A DNA stretch of 21,456 bases from an uncultured Collinsella sp. (GTDB taxonomy: Bacteria; Actinomycetota; Coriobacteriia; Coriobacteriales; Coriobacteriaceae). Positions 6,678-14,864 of the stretch are shown one piece after another. The stretch spans positions 1 through 21,456 of the forward strand of contig CAUEQX010000012.1 in NCBI GenBank assembly GCA_959020035.1. Reading direction: 5' to 3'. Numbering within the stretch: position 1 is the stretch's first letter; each line of letters begins with the position of its first letter. The notes below the pieces were generated by a model. That model worked only from the letters and a program-made list of their open reading frames with translations. It did no database searches and was not told where the DNA came from. The position numbers and the translations under genes are program-made.

Positions 6678-7697
6678 TTACTCGGTGTCCTTCATGGGCG
6701 GCATGGGCTTCCAGTTGGGATCCTTGACGATCTTGCGGGCGTCCTTCATGCCTCGGCGCAGCGCCGGAATACCGGTCTTAAAGCACTTGTCAACGGCAGC
6801 CAGGCGAATGAACTCCTTGCAGAAGGTCGCGACGTTGCCCAGACGGAACAGCGCGGGGTGATAGTCGCCGTAAATCTGCATGTAGCGGGCCAGATAACCG
6901 CGGTTGCGCATGATGTAGTAGCGGTTGGTGTCGCTCGTAGAGTTGAGCTGGCGCTTGCCGGCGATATCCCAGTTAGAGACAGCGCGGGCACGCTTGAGCA
7001 CCACGTCGGCAACAACGGCGGCGGGGAAGTGCTGGCTGGCCACGTAGCCGTAGCAGGCATCGTCGCCGTAGATGAAGAATCGCGCATCCGGCAGGCCGAT
7101 CTTGTCGACCACGCGGCGCGAGAACAGGCCGCCTTCAAAGCACAACTGGTTCATGGCGCGGTAGCCCTTGGGGCCCAGGTCCCACTTAGCGATGGGGTTG
7201 GGGATACCAAGCGAAAGGATGAGCTGGTACTGCCAAAAGAAGGCGCCGCCGTCAAAGTCCAGGCGCGAACCCTGGATGACATCGTAGCGGTCGGTCCACT
7301 TGGCAAGACGCTCGATGCCTTCGGGGATGACGAGCACGTCGTCGTCCATCACCCAGAACCACTGGGCGCCCAGGTCGTAGGCGCATTTGGTGCCGGCGGA
7401 GAAGCCACCTGCACCGCCGCCGTTTTCGAGCTGTGGTGCGTAGATGACGCGGTCGGTGCCGCCCTTCGCGTCGGGCTGTTCGATGTCGGTGCCCCACAGG
7501 TTGGCCAGGCGCTCGTTGAATGCGGTGCACATGGCCTCGGTCTCACGCGAATTCTCGTTATCGACGATCACGATGCGCCAGGGCGCTGCCGTAAGCTCGG
7601 TCATGGAGTCGAACAAGTTGGCCAGGAGTTCCTGGCGCTTGTACGTAACGACGACAATGGCGAGCTTATCGATGGGAGCGGGAAGGGTTGAAGGCAT
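6678..7697 (-). CDS. GT2 glycosyltransferase, galactofuranosyl/rhamnosyltransferase-like
   Basis: A 339-aa cytoplasmic GT-A enzyme. KLAIVVVTYKRQELLANLF (11-29) is the nucleotide-sugar-binding start. NGGGAGGFSAGTK (92-104) and WVMDDDVLVI (115-124, the metal-binding acidic motif at 118-120) are typical of the GlfT1/WbbL-type subgroup, as is FFIYGDDACYG (207-217) in the acceptor region. It probably adds one sugar to a surface glycan. The ATG at 7697 is chosen because homology-like sequence begins there; GAGAGGA lies about ten bases upstream, and a TTG two codons earlier is an alternative. It is transcribed away from the other glycosyltransferases and converges with the ATPase-like gene, with only 24 bp between stops. 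The donor sugar cannot be read from sequence. Confidence 0.85.
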   Translation of the reverse strand: MPSTLPAPIDKLAIVVVTYKRQELLANLFDSMTELTAAPWRIVIVDNENSRETEAMCTAFNERLANLWGTDIEQPDAKGGTDRVIYAPQLENGGGAGGFSAGTKCAYDLGAQWFWVMDDDVLVIPEGIERLAKWTDRYDVIQGSRLDFDGGAFFWQYQLILSLGIPNPIAKWDLGPKGYRAMNQLCFEGGLFSRRVVDKIGLPDARFFIYGDDACYGYVASQHFPAAVVADVVLKRARAVSNWDIAGKRQLNSTSDTNRYYIMRNRGYLARYMQIYGDYHPALFRLGNVATFCKEFIRLAAVDKCFKTGIPALRRGMKDARKIVKDPNWKPMPPMKDTE

Positions 7698-7772
7698 GGG
7701 GCAATATATCCTCTCACGCGCGGCGGGTGAGTGCAGCGCGGAAGCTATCGAATACGTCCTTGGGACTGTCCT

Positions 7773-7803
7773 ATTGTAAAGGCTCGGCGCACCTTGGCGG
7801 CAA
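7773..7803 (-). promoter_or_regulatory. Candidate promoter for the minus-strand glycosyltransferase
   Basis: On the minus strand TTGCCG (7803-7798) and TACAAT (7778-7773) are separated by 19 bp, slightly long. It lies about 75 bp before the ATG and is the best candidate in the divergent gap 7698-7953. Confidence 0.35.
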
Positions 7804-7859
7804 GCTTTGAATAAAACGCAGGAACCTGCCATGGGCCCGCCGCATGACGTGGGGCTGCT

Positions 7860-7889
7860 TTGCCCGCAAGAGGCTCCATAGATTATATA
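7860..7889 (+). promoter_or_regulatory. Candidate promoter for the plus-strand glycosyltransferase block
   Basis: TTGCCC (7860-7865) and TATATA (7884-7889) with an 18-bp spacer, about 65 bp before the TTG start at 7954. AT-rich sequence around the -10 stands out from the GC-rich surroundings. The rest of the 7698-7953 gap shows no open frame with a ribosome site. Confidence 0.45.
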
Positions 7890-7953
7890 AACGCCCGCTG
7901 GCGCGCTGACCCTTTGATACCATGAAACGACAGGTATTTCCTAAGGAGCACAT

Positions 7954-9057
7954 TTGTCTACTAACGCCTCTGGCAGCCCTGTTCTGTCGCTGCTTATTCC
8001 CATTTACAATGTTCAGCGCTACCTGCGCGAGTGCCTCGATTCCGCCCTGGCGCAGACGCTCAAGGATATTGAGATCATCTGCATTAACGACGGGTCGACC
8101 GACAACTCGCCGGCGATTATCCGCGAATATATGGAGCGCGATAGGCGCGTCAAGATGATCGACAAGGCCAACAGCGGCTACGGCGACTCGATGAACCACG
8201 GTCTGGAGATGGTGCGTGGCAAGTACGTTGGCATCTTGGAGTCCGATGACTTTATGGCGCCCGACGCACTCGAAAAGCTTGTCTCGGCCGCTGATAGCAA
8301 TAATGCCGACTTCGCGAAGGCGAACTTTGATTTCTACTGGTCTAAGCCCGAGGAGCGCCGCTCGCTGCACGAGATGTTTAAAGCCAAGGACTGTGGCAAG
8401 CCAGTGCACCCGAGCGATACGACGCAGTTCTTTAAGCAAAAGCCGTCGATTTGGTCGGCCGTGTACCGTCGCGATTTTCTTGAGCGCAACGGCATTAAGT
8501 TCCTGCCGACTCCGGGGGCATCCTTTCAGGACACGTCATTCGCCTTTAAGGTGATCGCGTGCGCCGATAAGGCTGTTTACCTTCATGATGCCGTGTTGTC
8601 TTATCGCCAGGACAACGAGAATTCCTCGGTCAATTCTTCGGCTAAGGTCTTTTGCGTCAATACCGAGTATGCCGAGATTGAGCGTTGGATTCGAGAGGAT
8701 TATGCCCGCGACCACGCAAGTGATGACGTCGCGCGCATGCTCAAGTTCAATCAGCTCATTAAGTACGATTCGTACATGTGGAACTACGTGCGCCTGGCGC
8801 CTAAGTTCTATAAGGAGTTCCTGGTTCAGATGGCCAAGGAGTTCCAAGCGGCCTTGGACGCCGGGGACTTTTCGCTTGACGACCTCAAGCCGTGGAAGCG
8901 CGCAAATCTCGCTGCCATCCTCAAAGATCCTGAGGGCTGGGTTGACGAGCATCCGAGTTTCGCGACGGATGGTGCCTTGGGGCGTGCTAAGTATTACGCC
9001 TCGGTTGGAGGCCCAGGCGTGGTCGCTGCCTTCCTCATCGAATCGCTGAGGGGGTAG
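7954..9057 (+). CDS. GT2 glycosyltransferase (copy 1 of a paralogous pair)
   Basis: A 367-aa GT-A glycosyltransferase with a single catalytic domain in the first ~130 residues: VLSLLIPIYNVQRYLRECLDS (10-30), CINDGSTDNS (43-52), ESDD at 96-99 as the metal-binding motif, and FQDTSF at about 191-196 containing the probable downstream acidic residue. Where most GT2 enzymes have an NxGxxxARNxG segment, this has NSGYGDSMNHG (73-83), a recognisable sub-lineage. The start is TTG at 7954 with AAGGAG five bases upstream; no ATG or GTG fits. It is nearly identical in architecture to the gene at 10179. It probably transfers one sugar during capsule or wall-glycan synthesis; donor and acceptor are unknown. 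Confidence 0.88.
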   Translation: MSTNASGSPVLSLLIPIYNVQRYLRECLDSALAQTLKDIEIICINDGSTDNSPAIIREYMERDRRVKMIDKANSGYGDSMNHGLEMVRGKYVGILESDDFMAPDALEKLVSAADSNNADFAKANFDFYWSKPEERRSLHEMFKAKDCGKPVHPSDTTQFFKQKPSIWSAVYRRDFLERNGIKFLPTPGASFQDTSFAFKVIACADKAVYLHDAVLSYRQDNENSSVNSSAKVFCVNTEYAEIERWIREDYARDHASDDVARMLKFNQLIKYDSYMWNYVRLAPKFYKEFLVQMAKEFQAALDAGDFSLDDLKPWKRANLAAILKDPEGWVDEHPSFATDGALGRAKYYASVGGPGVVAAFLIESLRG

Positions 9058-9063
9058 GTCGAC

Positions 9064-10104
9064 ATGGGAGAGGCCTCGTGTCCTAAAGCTACCATTGTCG
9101 TCCCCGTTTACAACTCTGCGCGCTCCATTCAGCGATGCCTCGATTCGCTGTTGGCCCAGTCCGAGCGCTCGATTCAGGTTGTCTGCGTCAACGACGGTTC
9201 GACTGATGATTCGTTGAACGTGTTGCGCCAGATCGCGCAGGCCGACGATCGCGTACTGGTGATTGACCAGGAAAACGCGGGCGTCTCGTGTGCTCGAAAT
9301 GCCGGTATCGATGTCGCCGAGGGCGAGACCGTCTTTTTTGTGGACGCCGACGATTACATCGATGCCCAGACGGTCGAGCGCGTGCTGCATGCCATGGAGT
9401 CTGCAGATGCCGAGGCTGCCGTTTTTGGCGGTGTCTGTGAACCCGTCGATGCTGCCCCCAAACGCGTCCAGCAACTCATGAGCCCCAAAGCCGGTACCTT
9501 CGGCGCCCGTGATCCCCAACTGCTGTTCCATTCGAATGCGCAGCCCTATGCCTGCCGTGCGGCTTTTTCGCGCGAGCTGCTCAATCGCGAAGGCATTCGC
9601 TTCGCCCCCGGTTTGGCTTTGGGCGAGGACGTCGTCTTCCAATTTGCGGCTTATGCGCTTGCCCGCAAGACCGTCGTCATGCCGGACAAGTTCTACCACT
9701 ACGTGATGGAGAGTGAATCGGCGACGCACGAGTTCAACAGTGCCGAGGCGCGCGCCAAAAAGCTTGACGCCCACATGAAGATGCTCGAGGAGGTCTTGGA
9801 AGACTGGGCGGCCTATGGTCTTTTGGACCTGTGTCCCGGCGAGCTGATAACTTGGTTTTTGGACCTCATTGTGTTCGATCTGGCGCGCTTGGATGCCGAT
9901 GACTTCCATCGCGTGGCGGCTCGCGTCAACATGGACCTCACGACGTTTTTGGGAACGGAGTGGGCGGATATGCCTGCTAAGGGTGCCGTTCGCCGTGTTG
10001 CCCACAAGCTCGTTGCGGCGACCTCGGGCGTTTCGATGGCAGACGCCACGCTGTTCTATCTTTCGACTCGCGGTCTCAAAGCCTGCCTGGAGCGCTTTCT
10101 ATAA
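9064..10104 (+). CDS. GT2 glycosyltransferase
   Basis: A 346-aa GT-A enzyme. ATIVVPVYNSARSIQRCLDSLL occupies 9-30, VNDGSTDDS 42-50 and NAGVSCARNAG 71-81 (the usual GT2 form, unlike its neighbour), with DADD at 94-97 as the metal site and LGEDVVF (186-192) carrying the candidate catalytic acid. The C-terminal third has no recognised domain. It starts 6 bp after the previous stop, so it is co-transcribed and probably acts in the same glycan pathway. It resembles the gene at 11310 in layout (PYACR...GEDVVF against PFAWR...GEDQVF), making the two pairs look like one duplicated unit. Confidence 0.87.
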   Translation: MGEASCPKATIVVPVYNSARSIQRCLDSLLAQSERSIQVVCVNDGSTDDSLNVLRQIAQADDRVLVIDQENAGVSCARNAGIDVAEGETVFFVDADDYIDAQTVERVLHAMESADAEAAVFGGVCEPVDAAPKRVQQLMSPKAGTFGARDPQLLFHSNAQPYACRAAFSRELLNREGIRFAPGLALGEDVVFQFAAYALARKTVVMPDKFYHYVMESESATHEFNSAEARAKKLDAHMKMLEEVLEDWAAYGLLDLCPGELITWFLDLIVFDLARLDADDFHRVAARVNMDLTTFLGTEWADMPAKGAVRRVAHKLVAATSGVSMADATLFYLSTRGLKACLERFL

Positions 10105-10115
10105 TTCCAAGCGCT
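10091..10115 (+). other. Hairpin spanning the stop codon of the second glycosyltransferase gene
   Basis: AGCGCTT (10091-10097) and AAGCGCT (10109-10115) form a 7-bp stem around an 11-base loop that contains the TAA stop. No T-tract follows, so it is not a canonical terminator. TAAAAT at 10139-10144 could be a -10 for the next gene, but no -35 fits. Confidence 0.35.
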
Positions 10116-10178
10116 GCCGCCCGCCGCAACTCGGCTGCTAAAATAACCCTGTTACACGCTATTCAACGGGAGGTTCTC

Positions 10179-11297
10179 TTGCAGAACTCTGATACCCCTA
10201 AAGTTTCGCTGCTTGTCCCCATTTGCAATGTCGAGCGCTATCTGCGCGTGTGCCTCGATTCCGCCGTGGCGCAGACGCTCAATGACATCGAGATCATCTG
10301 CATCAACGACGGCTCCACCGATAGCTCGCCGGATATCATCCGCGAGTACATGGAGCACGACCCCCGTGTAAAGATGATCGACAAGGCCAACAGCGGCTAC
10401 GGCGACTCGATGAACCGTGGCCTGGAGATGGCGCGCGGTGAGTACGTGGGCATCCTTGAGTCCGACGACTTTATGTTTGAGGATTCGCTTCAAAAGCTGG
10501 TCGCCAAGGCCGATGCTGAGCATGCCGATGCGGTAAAGGGCGACTTTTACCTGTATTGGTCCACGCCCAGCGAGCGACGTGAGCTGTTTGGGATTATCGA
10601 CGAGCATATGACGGGCGCCGCGTATCGCCCCGTCGATCGCCCGGGCATCTTCTACCGCAAACCTTCCATTTGGTCGGCTATCTATCGGCGCGCGTTCCTC
10701 AACGACAATCAGATTCGCTTCCTTCCCACGCCGGGTGCCTCGTATCAGGATGCGGGTTTTAACTTTAAGGTCTGGGCATGCGCCGAGCGTGCTGCGTTTA
10801 TCGCGGACCCCATTTTGTGCTATCGCCAAGACAACGAGAAGAGCTCCGTTAATTCGCCCAACAAGGTATTTTGCGTGTGCGACGAATACGCCGAGATGCA
10901 GCGCTTTTTGGATGAACGCCCCGAGCTCAAGGCTCAGCTTCAGGGTATTTTAATGCGCATGAAGGTCGATACGTACCGTTGGAACGATGAGCGCCTGGTC
11001 GATGAACTGCGCGAGCAGTTTTGGAAGAAAGCCTCGTCCGAGCTCAAGGCCGACTGGGATGCCGGTCGCTTTGATCTGTCGCTGTTTGATCCGCGTGGCG
11101 AGACCGACTTGCGCCTGATGGTCAAGTCGCCCCGCGCCTATATCGATTCGCGCTTTGACTTTAAGAAGCCGGGCAAGCTCAATACGTTTAAGCATTACTT
11201 TAAGATTGGCGGCCTGCCGCTGGTCTGGCGTGTGCTGACGTATCAGTGCACCTACGGCGACAACCCGCACCCCGATGACGTTCCGGCCGCACAGTAG
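10179..11297 (+). CDS. GT2 glycosyltransferase (copy 2 of a paralogous pair)
   Basis: A 372-aa GT-A enzyme strikingly similar to the gene at 7954. Shared stretches include DIEIICINDGSTD, KMIDKANSGYGDSMN, YVGILESDDFM, KPSIWSA.YRR, FLPTPGAS.QD and SYRQDNE/CYRQDNE blocks. The metal motif ESDD is at 94-97 and the QD pair at 190-191. The first strand reads LLVPICNVERYL, with Cys in place of the usual Tyr. The start is TTG at 10179, preceded by GGGAGG five bases upstream, the same unusual start choice as copy 1. A 74-bp gap with a hairpin separates it from the gene before. The copies are diverged enough (mainly after residue 200) to have different acceptors. Confidence 0.88.
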   Translation: MQNSDTPKVSLLVPICNVERYLRVCLDSAVAQTLNDIEIICINDGSTDSSPDIIREYMEHDPRVKMIDKANSGYGDSMNRGLEMARGEYVGILESDDFMFEDSLQKLVAKADAEHADAVKGDFYLYWSTPSERRELFGIIDEHMTGAAYRPVDRPGIFYRKPSIWSAIYRRAFLNDNQIRFLPTPGASYQDAGFNFKVWACAERAAFIADPILCYRQDNEKSSVNSPNKVFCVCDEYAEMQRFLDERPELKAQLQGILMRMKVDTYRWNDERLVDELREQFWKKASSELKADWDAGRFDLSLFDPRGETDLRLMVKSPRAYIDSRFDFKKPGKLNTFKHYFKIGGLPLVWRVLTYQCTYGDNPHPDDVPAAQ

Positions 11298-11309
11298 GAG
11301 CGAGTGACT

Positions 11310-12377
11310 ATGGCTACCCCCAAGATTTCCGTTGTCGTTCCCATCTATAAAGTGGAGGAGTGCCTGGCCTGGTGCCTGGACTCCCTGCTTGCGCAGGACA
11401 TGCCCGATTGGGAAGGCGTGCTGGTCAACGATGGCTCACCGGATGGCTCGCGCGATATTGCGGCCGCTTATTGCGAAAAGGATGCGCGCTTTACGCTGGT
11501 CGATAAGGAGAACGGCGGCCTGTCGAGTGCGCGTAATGCAGGCATCGCCGCGTCCACGGCGCCTATCGTTGCGTTTTTGGATTCCGACGACCGATTTACG
11601 CCCGATGCATGCCGCGTGATCGTCGATGCCTTTGAGCGCGAGGACTGCGACGTTTTGACCTTTGGCGCGAATCCGTATCCGCTTGAGGCGGGGTATCCGT
11701 GGCTTAACTATGTGCTGAGCCCGCGCGATGTGTCGTTTGAAGGCTATAGCTCCGACCTACTGTTTAAGGAAGCATCTCGCCCGTTTGCATGGCGCACCGC
11801 CTGCAAGCGTGAGTTTTTGCTGGGCAACGGGATCGTGTTCGACGAAACCGTTAAGTATGGCGAGGACCAGGTCTTCGATTTTGCCGTGTACGGTCGTTCG
11901 CACAAGACCGCGCTTATCTCGAACAAGCTGTATGATTACCGCGTGGCGCGCAAGGGTTCGCTCATGGACACCATGCGCTACGACGACGAGACGCGTCTGC
12001 TGGAGCACGTGAAGATTTACTCTGCGGTGCTGGCTGACTGGCAGCGCGACGGTCTCGATGCTCAGCATGCCGATGACCTGGCGTACTTCCTCTGCGATCT
12101 GGTGCTGTACGATGCGCTCAGGCTGTTGAGTACGGATTGCGGCAAGGTGTTTGCTGCCGTTGCCACGGCGCTTGCCGGTTCTGCCGTGGGCAGCGATGCT
12201 GCGCTCGCACAATGCGCTCCTTCTGTTGCTGCTATGGTGCGTGCGGCGCTTACCAGCAAGGCCCCCAATGTCCGTGCGTGCAAAAAGCTCATGTTCGATT
12301 ACGATGTCTTGAGGTTTGGGCGCCTGGGTGCCTGCAAGCGCGTGGCAGCGAACGCCCTGGGAAAGCGAGAAGTGTAG
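11310..12377 (+). CDS. GT2 glycosyltransferase
   Basis: A 355-aa GT-A enzyme: ISVVVPIYKVEECLAWCLDSLL (6-27), VNDGSPDGS (39-47), NGGLSSARNAG (68-78) and DSDD at 91-94 as the metal site, with KYGEDQVFDFAVYG carrying the probable catalytic acid further on. The ATG at 11310 is chosen because GGAG lies nine bases before it; a GTG two codons upstream (11304) is possible but sits only three bases from GGAG. It follows copy 2 by 12 bp and its stop abuts the next ATG directly, so the operon is tight. It is the layout counterpart of the gene at 9064. Confidence 0.87.
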   Translation: MATPKISVVVPIYKVEECLAWCLDSLLAQDMPDWEGVLVNDGSPDGSRDIAAAYCEKDARFTLVDKENGGLSSARNAGIAASTAPIVAFLDSDDRFTPDACRVIVDAFEREDCDVLTFGANPYPLEAGYPWLNYVLSPRDVSFEGYSSDLLFKEASRPFAWRTACKREFLLGNGIVFDETVKYGEDQVFDFAVYGRSHKTALISNKLYDYRVARKGSLMDTMRYDDETRLLEHVKIYSAVLADWQRDGLDAQHADDLAYFLCDLVLYDALRLLSTDCGKVFAAVATALAGSAVGSDAALAQCAPSVAAMVRAALTSKAPNVRACKKLMFDYDVLRFGRLGACKRVAANALGKREV

Positions 12378-13964
12378 ATGAGTATCAAGCGTTTGGCACT
12401 TTGCCGCAGCCAGGGCCGTCTTTTTGTGCTGCTTCGTTTTGCCGGTCAGGATGTCGCCGCGCTTATTGAGCGGGAGGCCTCTCAGGCGTTTGCCCATGCG
12501 ACTACGAGCGGTTCTTGTTTGCCGTCACTGGTGCTCCCGGTCGATCATGGCCGTGTGCTGGCGCTATGCCCTTCTGTTTCCGATTACGAGCGCGAGCTCG
12601 CCGTTTTGGTGCTTCCGTTTTTGGATGGCTCGTCGATGGATGCCGTTTTTGCATCCGGTGGCCAAAGGTTGGGCTCTATTCGTCTCGATAGCCGCGTGGC
12701 CAAATTGGAATCCAAGATTAACTACAAAGCAAAGCCTGCGCTGTGCGCGCTTATCCGCGATGCGCAGCGTGGCGAACACTGCGGCCGCTACGAGATCGAT
12801 GCCATTCGCTATTTGCCGGCAGACGTCGGCGCGGTGTGGCGCTATGAGGTTACCTGGGCGGGAGACCCCCAGTGCGCGCCTGAGCTCCAGATCTTCGATA
12901 CGCATATGAATGCCATCGATGTTACCGTGCATGTGTTTGAATCGCAGGTCGATGTTCCGCAGCAGAACGGATGCCGCATCAATAAATCGTATCTGAGTGT
13001 TGAGATGCCTCAGGATATACGAGATTTTGTCGCGATCGTGAGCGATCCCACAGAGCGGATCCAAAGCGGGTTTTGCGCCATGGATGGTCGCCTGTACAAC
13101 GGCATGGTCGACGACAGCTGGAACCGTATGAAGGACGCGCGTGCAGACGACGCAGCTTATCGACGTTGGTTTGAGCAGCATCGCGCAAAGCCGGGCGATC
13201 TGGCGTGCCAGCGTGTCGCTTCGGCGGCCTTTGCCTATAGACCGCTCGTGAGCATTGTGGTGCCGTGCTACAAGACTGATCGGGTCTACCTGCGCGAGCT
13301 GCTGGAATCGGTGCAAGCCCAGAGCTATGACAACTGGGAATTGCTGCTTATGGACGCCTCGCCCGAATGGGACGCGGTGGCCACCCTTGCGGCAGGTGCC
13401 AACGACGAGCGCATCCGTCGCATCGAGCTTCCCGGCAACGGCGGCATTGTGGTCAACACCAACGCAGGTATCGAGCAAGCGACAGGCGACTACATCGCTT
13501 TCTTGGACCACGATGACATTCTGGAACCGGACGCGTTATTCCAGTATGTTTCCGCGCTGAACAAGGCGGCCGAGGGCGAGCGTCCCCAGGTCCTGTTCTG
13601 TGATGAGGACATGTTCCAGAAAACGGGGGAGTGGGGCCAGCCGGTCTTTAAGACCGTACTCAACGTCGACCTGCTCTATAGCCATAACTGCGTGACGCAT
13701 TTCCTGATGGTGGAGAAGGCGCTCATCGATCACATTGGTATGTCCCCAGAAGACGTTGCGGGCGCCCAGGACTACGACTTGACGCTTCGCTGCCTTGCAG
13801 CCGGCGCGCGCTTTGAGCACGTTGCGCATGTGCTGTATCACTGGCGCGTGCATCCGGGATCGACCGCCGATGGCTCTGCCGATAGCAAGCCGTATGCCAT
13901 TGAAGCGTGTCTGCTTCCGCTGCAGCGCCACGTTAACGCTGTTGGCGGTCACGGAACGGTCTAG
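12378..13964 (+). CDS. N-terminal half of a two-domain GT2 glycosyltransferase (ends at an in-frame TAG)
   Basis: 528 aa. Residues 1-285 are an N-terminal region of the kind found before tandem GT2 domains, without a recognised motif. Residues 288-520 are a GT2 domain: PLVSIVVPCYKTDRVYLRELL, NGGIVVNTNAG (354-364), LDHDD (376-380), VLFCDED (405-411), AQDYDLTLRCL and the closing YHWRVHPGSTA. The ATG directly abuts the previous stop, with no gap. The frame ends with TAG at 13962, but the same frame continues with family-like sequence through a second TAG into the next GT2 domain. The enzyme would normally be one ~828-residue protein, so this is likely a truncated half, perhaps still functional as a separate domain. 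Confidence 0.8.
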   Translation: MSIKRLALCRSQGRLFVLLRFAGQDVAALIEREASQAFAHATTSGSCLPSLVLPVDHGRVLALCPSVSDYERELAVLVLPFLDGSSMDAVFASGGQRLGSIRLDSRVAKLESKINYKAKPALCALIRDAQRGEHCGRYEIDAIRYLPADVGAVWRYEVTWAGDPQCAPELQIFDTHMNAIDVTVHVFESQVDVPQQNGCRINKSYLSVEMPQDIRDFVAIVSDPTERIQSGFCAMDGRLYNGMVDDSWNRMKDARADDAAYRRWFEQHRAKPGDLACQRVASAAFAYRPLVSIVVPCYKTDRVYLRELLESVQAQSYDNWELLLMDASPEWDAVATLAAGANDERIRRIELPGNGGIVVNTNAGIEQATGDYIAFLDHDDILEPDALFQYVSALNKAAEGERPQVLFCDEDMFQKTGEWGQPVFKTVLNVDLLYSHNCVTHFLMVEKALIDHIGMSPEDVAGAQDYDLTLRCLAAGARFEHVAHVLYHWRVHPGSTADGSADSKPYAIEACLLPLQRHVNAVGGHGTV

Positions 13965-13988
13965 GAGACGGAGAGGCCGTTTGGGTAG
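13962..13988 (+). other. Two in-frame TAG codons splitting a two-domain glycosyltransferase gene
   Basis: TAG at 13962-13964 and 13986-13988 are in the same frame as both flanking GT2 halves. The seven codons between them read ETERPFG, and after the second come RNRQALPEPAPLVSIVIP, the linker expected between the two domains. The first TAG is one substitution from GAG (Glu), the second one from TAC or TAT (Tyr). No insertion or deletion is involved. Confidence 0.85.
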
Positions 13989-14024
13989 CGCAATCGCCAG
14001 GCGCTGCCGGAGCCTGCGCCGCTG

Positions 14025-14864
14025 GTGAGCATTGTGATCCCCACCAAGGATCACATTGAGACGCTCGATGCCTGTGTGATGTCGATCGCCCAGAAGGCCA
14101 CGTATACCAATTACGAGATCGTCTTGGTGGAGAACAACAGTGAAGCCCCGGAGACGTTTGCGTATTACGAAACCCTGCCAGAGCGCGTGGCTGCAGCATC
14201 CGAAGGCAAGGGCATCGCGCGCGTTGTGTACTGGCCGGGCGAGTTCAATTACTCTCAGATCATCAATTTTGGTGTGAAGCACGCCAAGGGTGACTACCTG
14301 CTGCTGCTGAACAACGATACCGAGGTCATAAGCCCGGACTTTATCGAAGAGATGATGGGCTATCTGCAGCGTCCCGATGCGGGCGTGGTGGGCGCCAAAC
14401 TCTACTTTGCCGATCATCTGGTGCAGCATGCCGGCATTTTGATTGGCGTGCGTGGCGCACTTGCCCATGCCAACCAGGACTTCTCGGCAAAGCGCGAGGG
14501 CTATCTTGCCCGTGCCGTGCGCCCGGGCAACTTTAGCGCCGTGACGGGTGCCTGCCAGATGGTGCGACGCGACGTGTTTGAGCAGGTCGGAGGCTACAAC
14601 GAGGAGTTCGCCGTCGGCTTTAACGACGCGGACTTTTGCCTGCGCGTGTGGGAGGCGGGTTACCGCACCATCTTTACGCCCTATGCCGAGCTGTACCACT
14701 ACGAGTTCACCTCGCGCGGCAGGGAAGAGGCCAACGAGGAAAAGCTGCGCCGCTGGAAGCGTGAGCAGGCGCTGTTCATGCAGCACTGGCCTGAGTTCTT
14801 CCTCGATGGCGACCCGTGGCTCGGACCAAACCTATCCTCCGACAGTGAGTACTTCTCGTTTTAG
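14025..14864 (+). CDS. C-terminal GT2 domain of the interrupted two-domain glycosyltransferase
   Basis: 279 aa if read from the GTG at 14025. It is a complete GT2 domain: VSIVIPTKDHIETLDAC at the start, LLLLNNDTEVISPDF (metal motif NDTE) mid-way, VTGACQMVRRDVFEQVGG and GFNDADFCLRVWEAGYRT, then a C-terminal REEANEEKLRRW...FMQHWPEFF tail typical of rhamnosyl/galactosyltransferases that build rhamnan-type wall polysaccharides. The GTG is a normal internal Val codon of the family, and the nearest GGAG lies 12 bases upstream, so independent initiation is doubtful. GGAGACGGAGAGG just after the first TAG is ribosome-site-like but serves no in-frame start. The stop overlaps that of the convergent ATPase gene. 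Domain identity is secure; whether it is expressed is not. Confidence 0.75.
   Translation: MSIVIPTKDHIETLDACVMSIAQKATYTNYEIVLVENNSEAPETFAYYETLPERVAAASEGKGIARVVYWPGEFNYSQIINFGVKHAKGDYLLLLNNDTEVISPDFIEEMMGYLQRPDAGVVGAKLYFADHLVQHAGILIGVRGALAHANQDFSAKREGYLARAVRPGNFSAVTGACQMVRRDVFEQVGGYNEEFAVGFNDADFCLRVWEAGYRTIFTPYAELYHYEFTSRGREEANEEKLRRWKREQALFMQHWPEFFLDGDPWLGPNLSSDSEYFSF

Noticed and set aside
6640..6690. Bidirectional terminator between the convergent ATPase-like and glycosyltransferase genes
   Set aside because: Only 4-5 bp stems (CCGAG/CTCGG) without T-tracts, too weak to call.
8536..10005. Long open frame on the minus strand across two glycosyltransferase genes
   Set aside because: It is a shadow of GC-rich coding sequence on the other strand, has no family motifs, and overlaps two clear GT2 domains.
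11304..11309. GTG at 11304 as the start of the fourth plus-strand glycosyltransferase gene
   Set aside because: Only three bases separate it from GGAG; the ATG at 11310 has normal spacing. The difference is two residues.
13962..13988. Amber suppression or TAG recoding to make one glycosyltransferase
   Set aside because: TAG ends several intact genes in this window (at 4653, 9057, 11297, 12377, 17868 and 20159), so genome-wide TAG recoding is not credible. Local read-through cannot be excluded but has no sequence signal that I can see.
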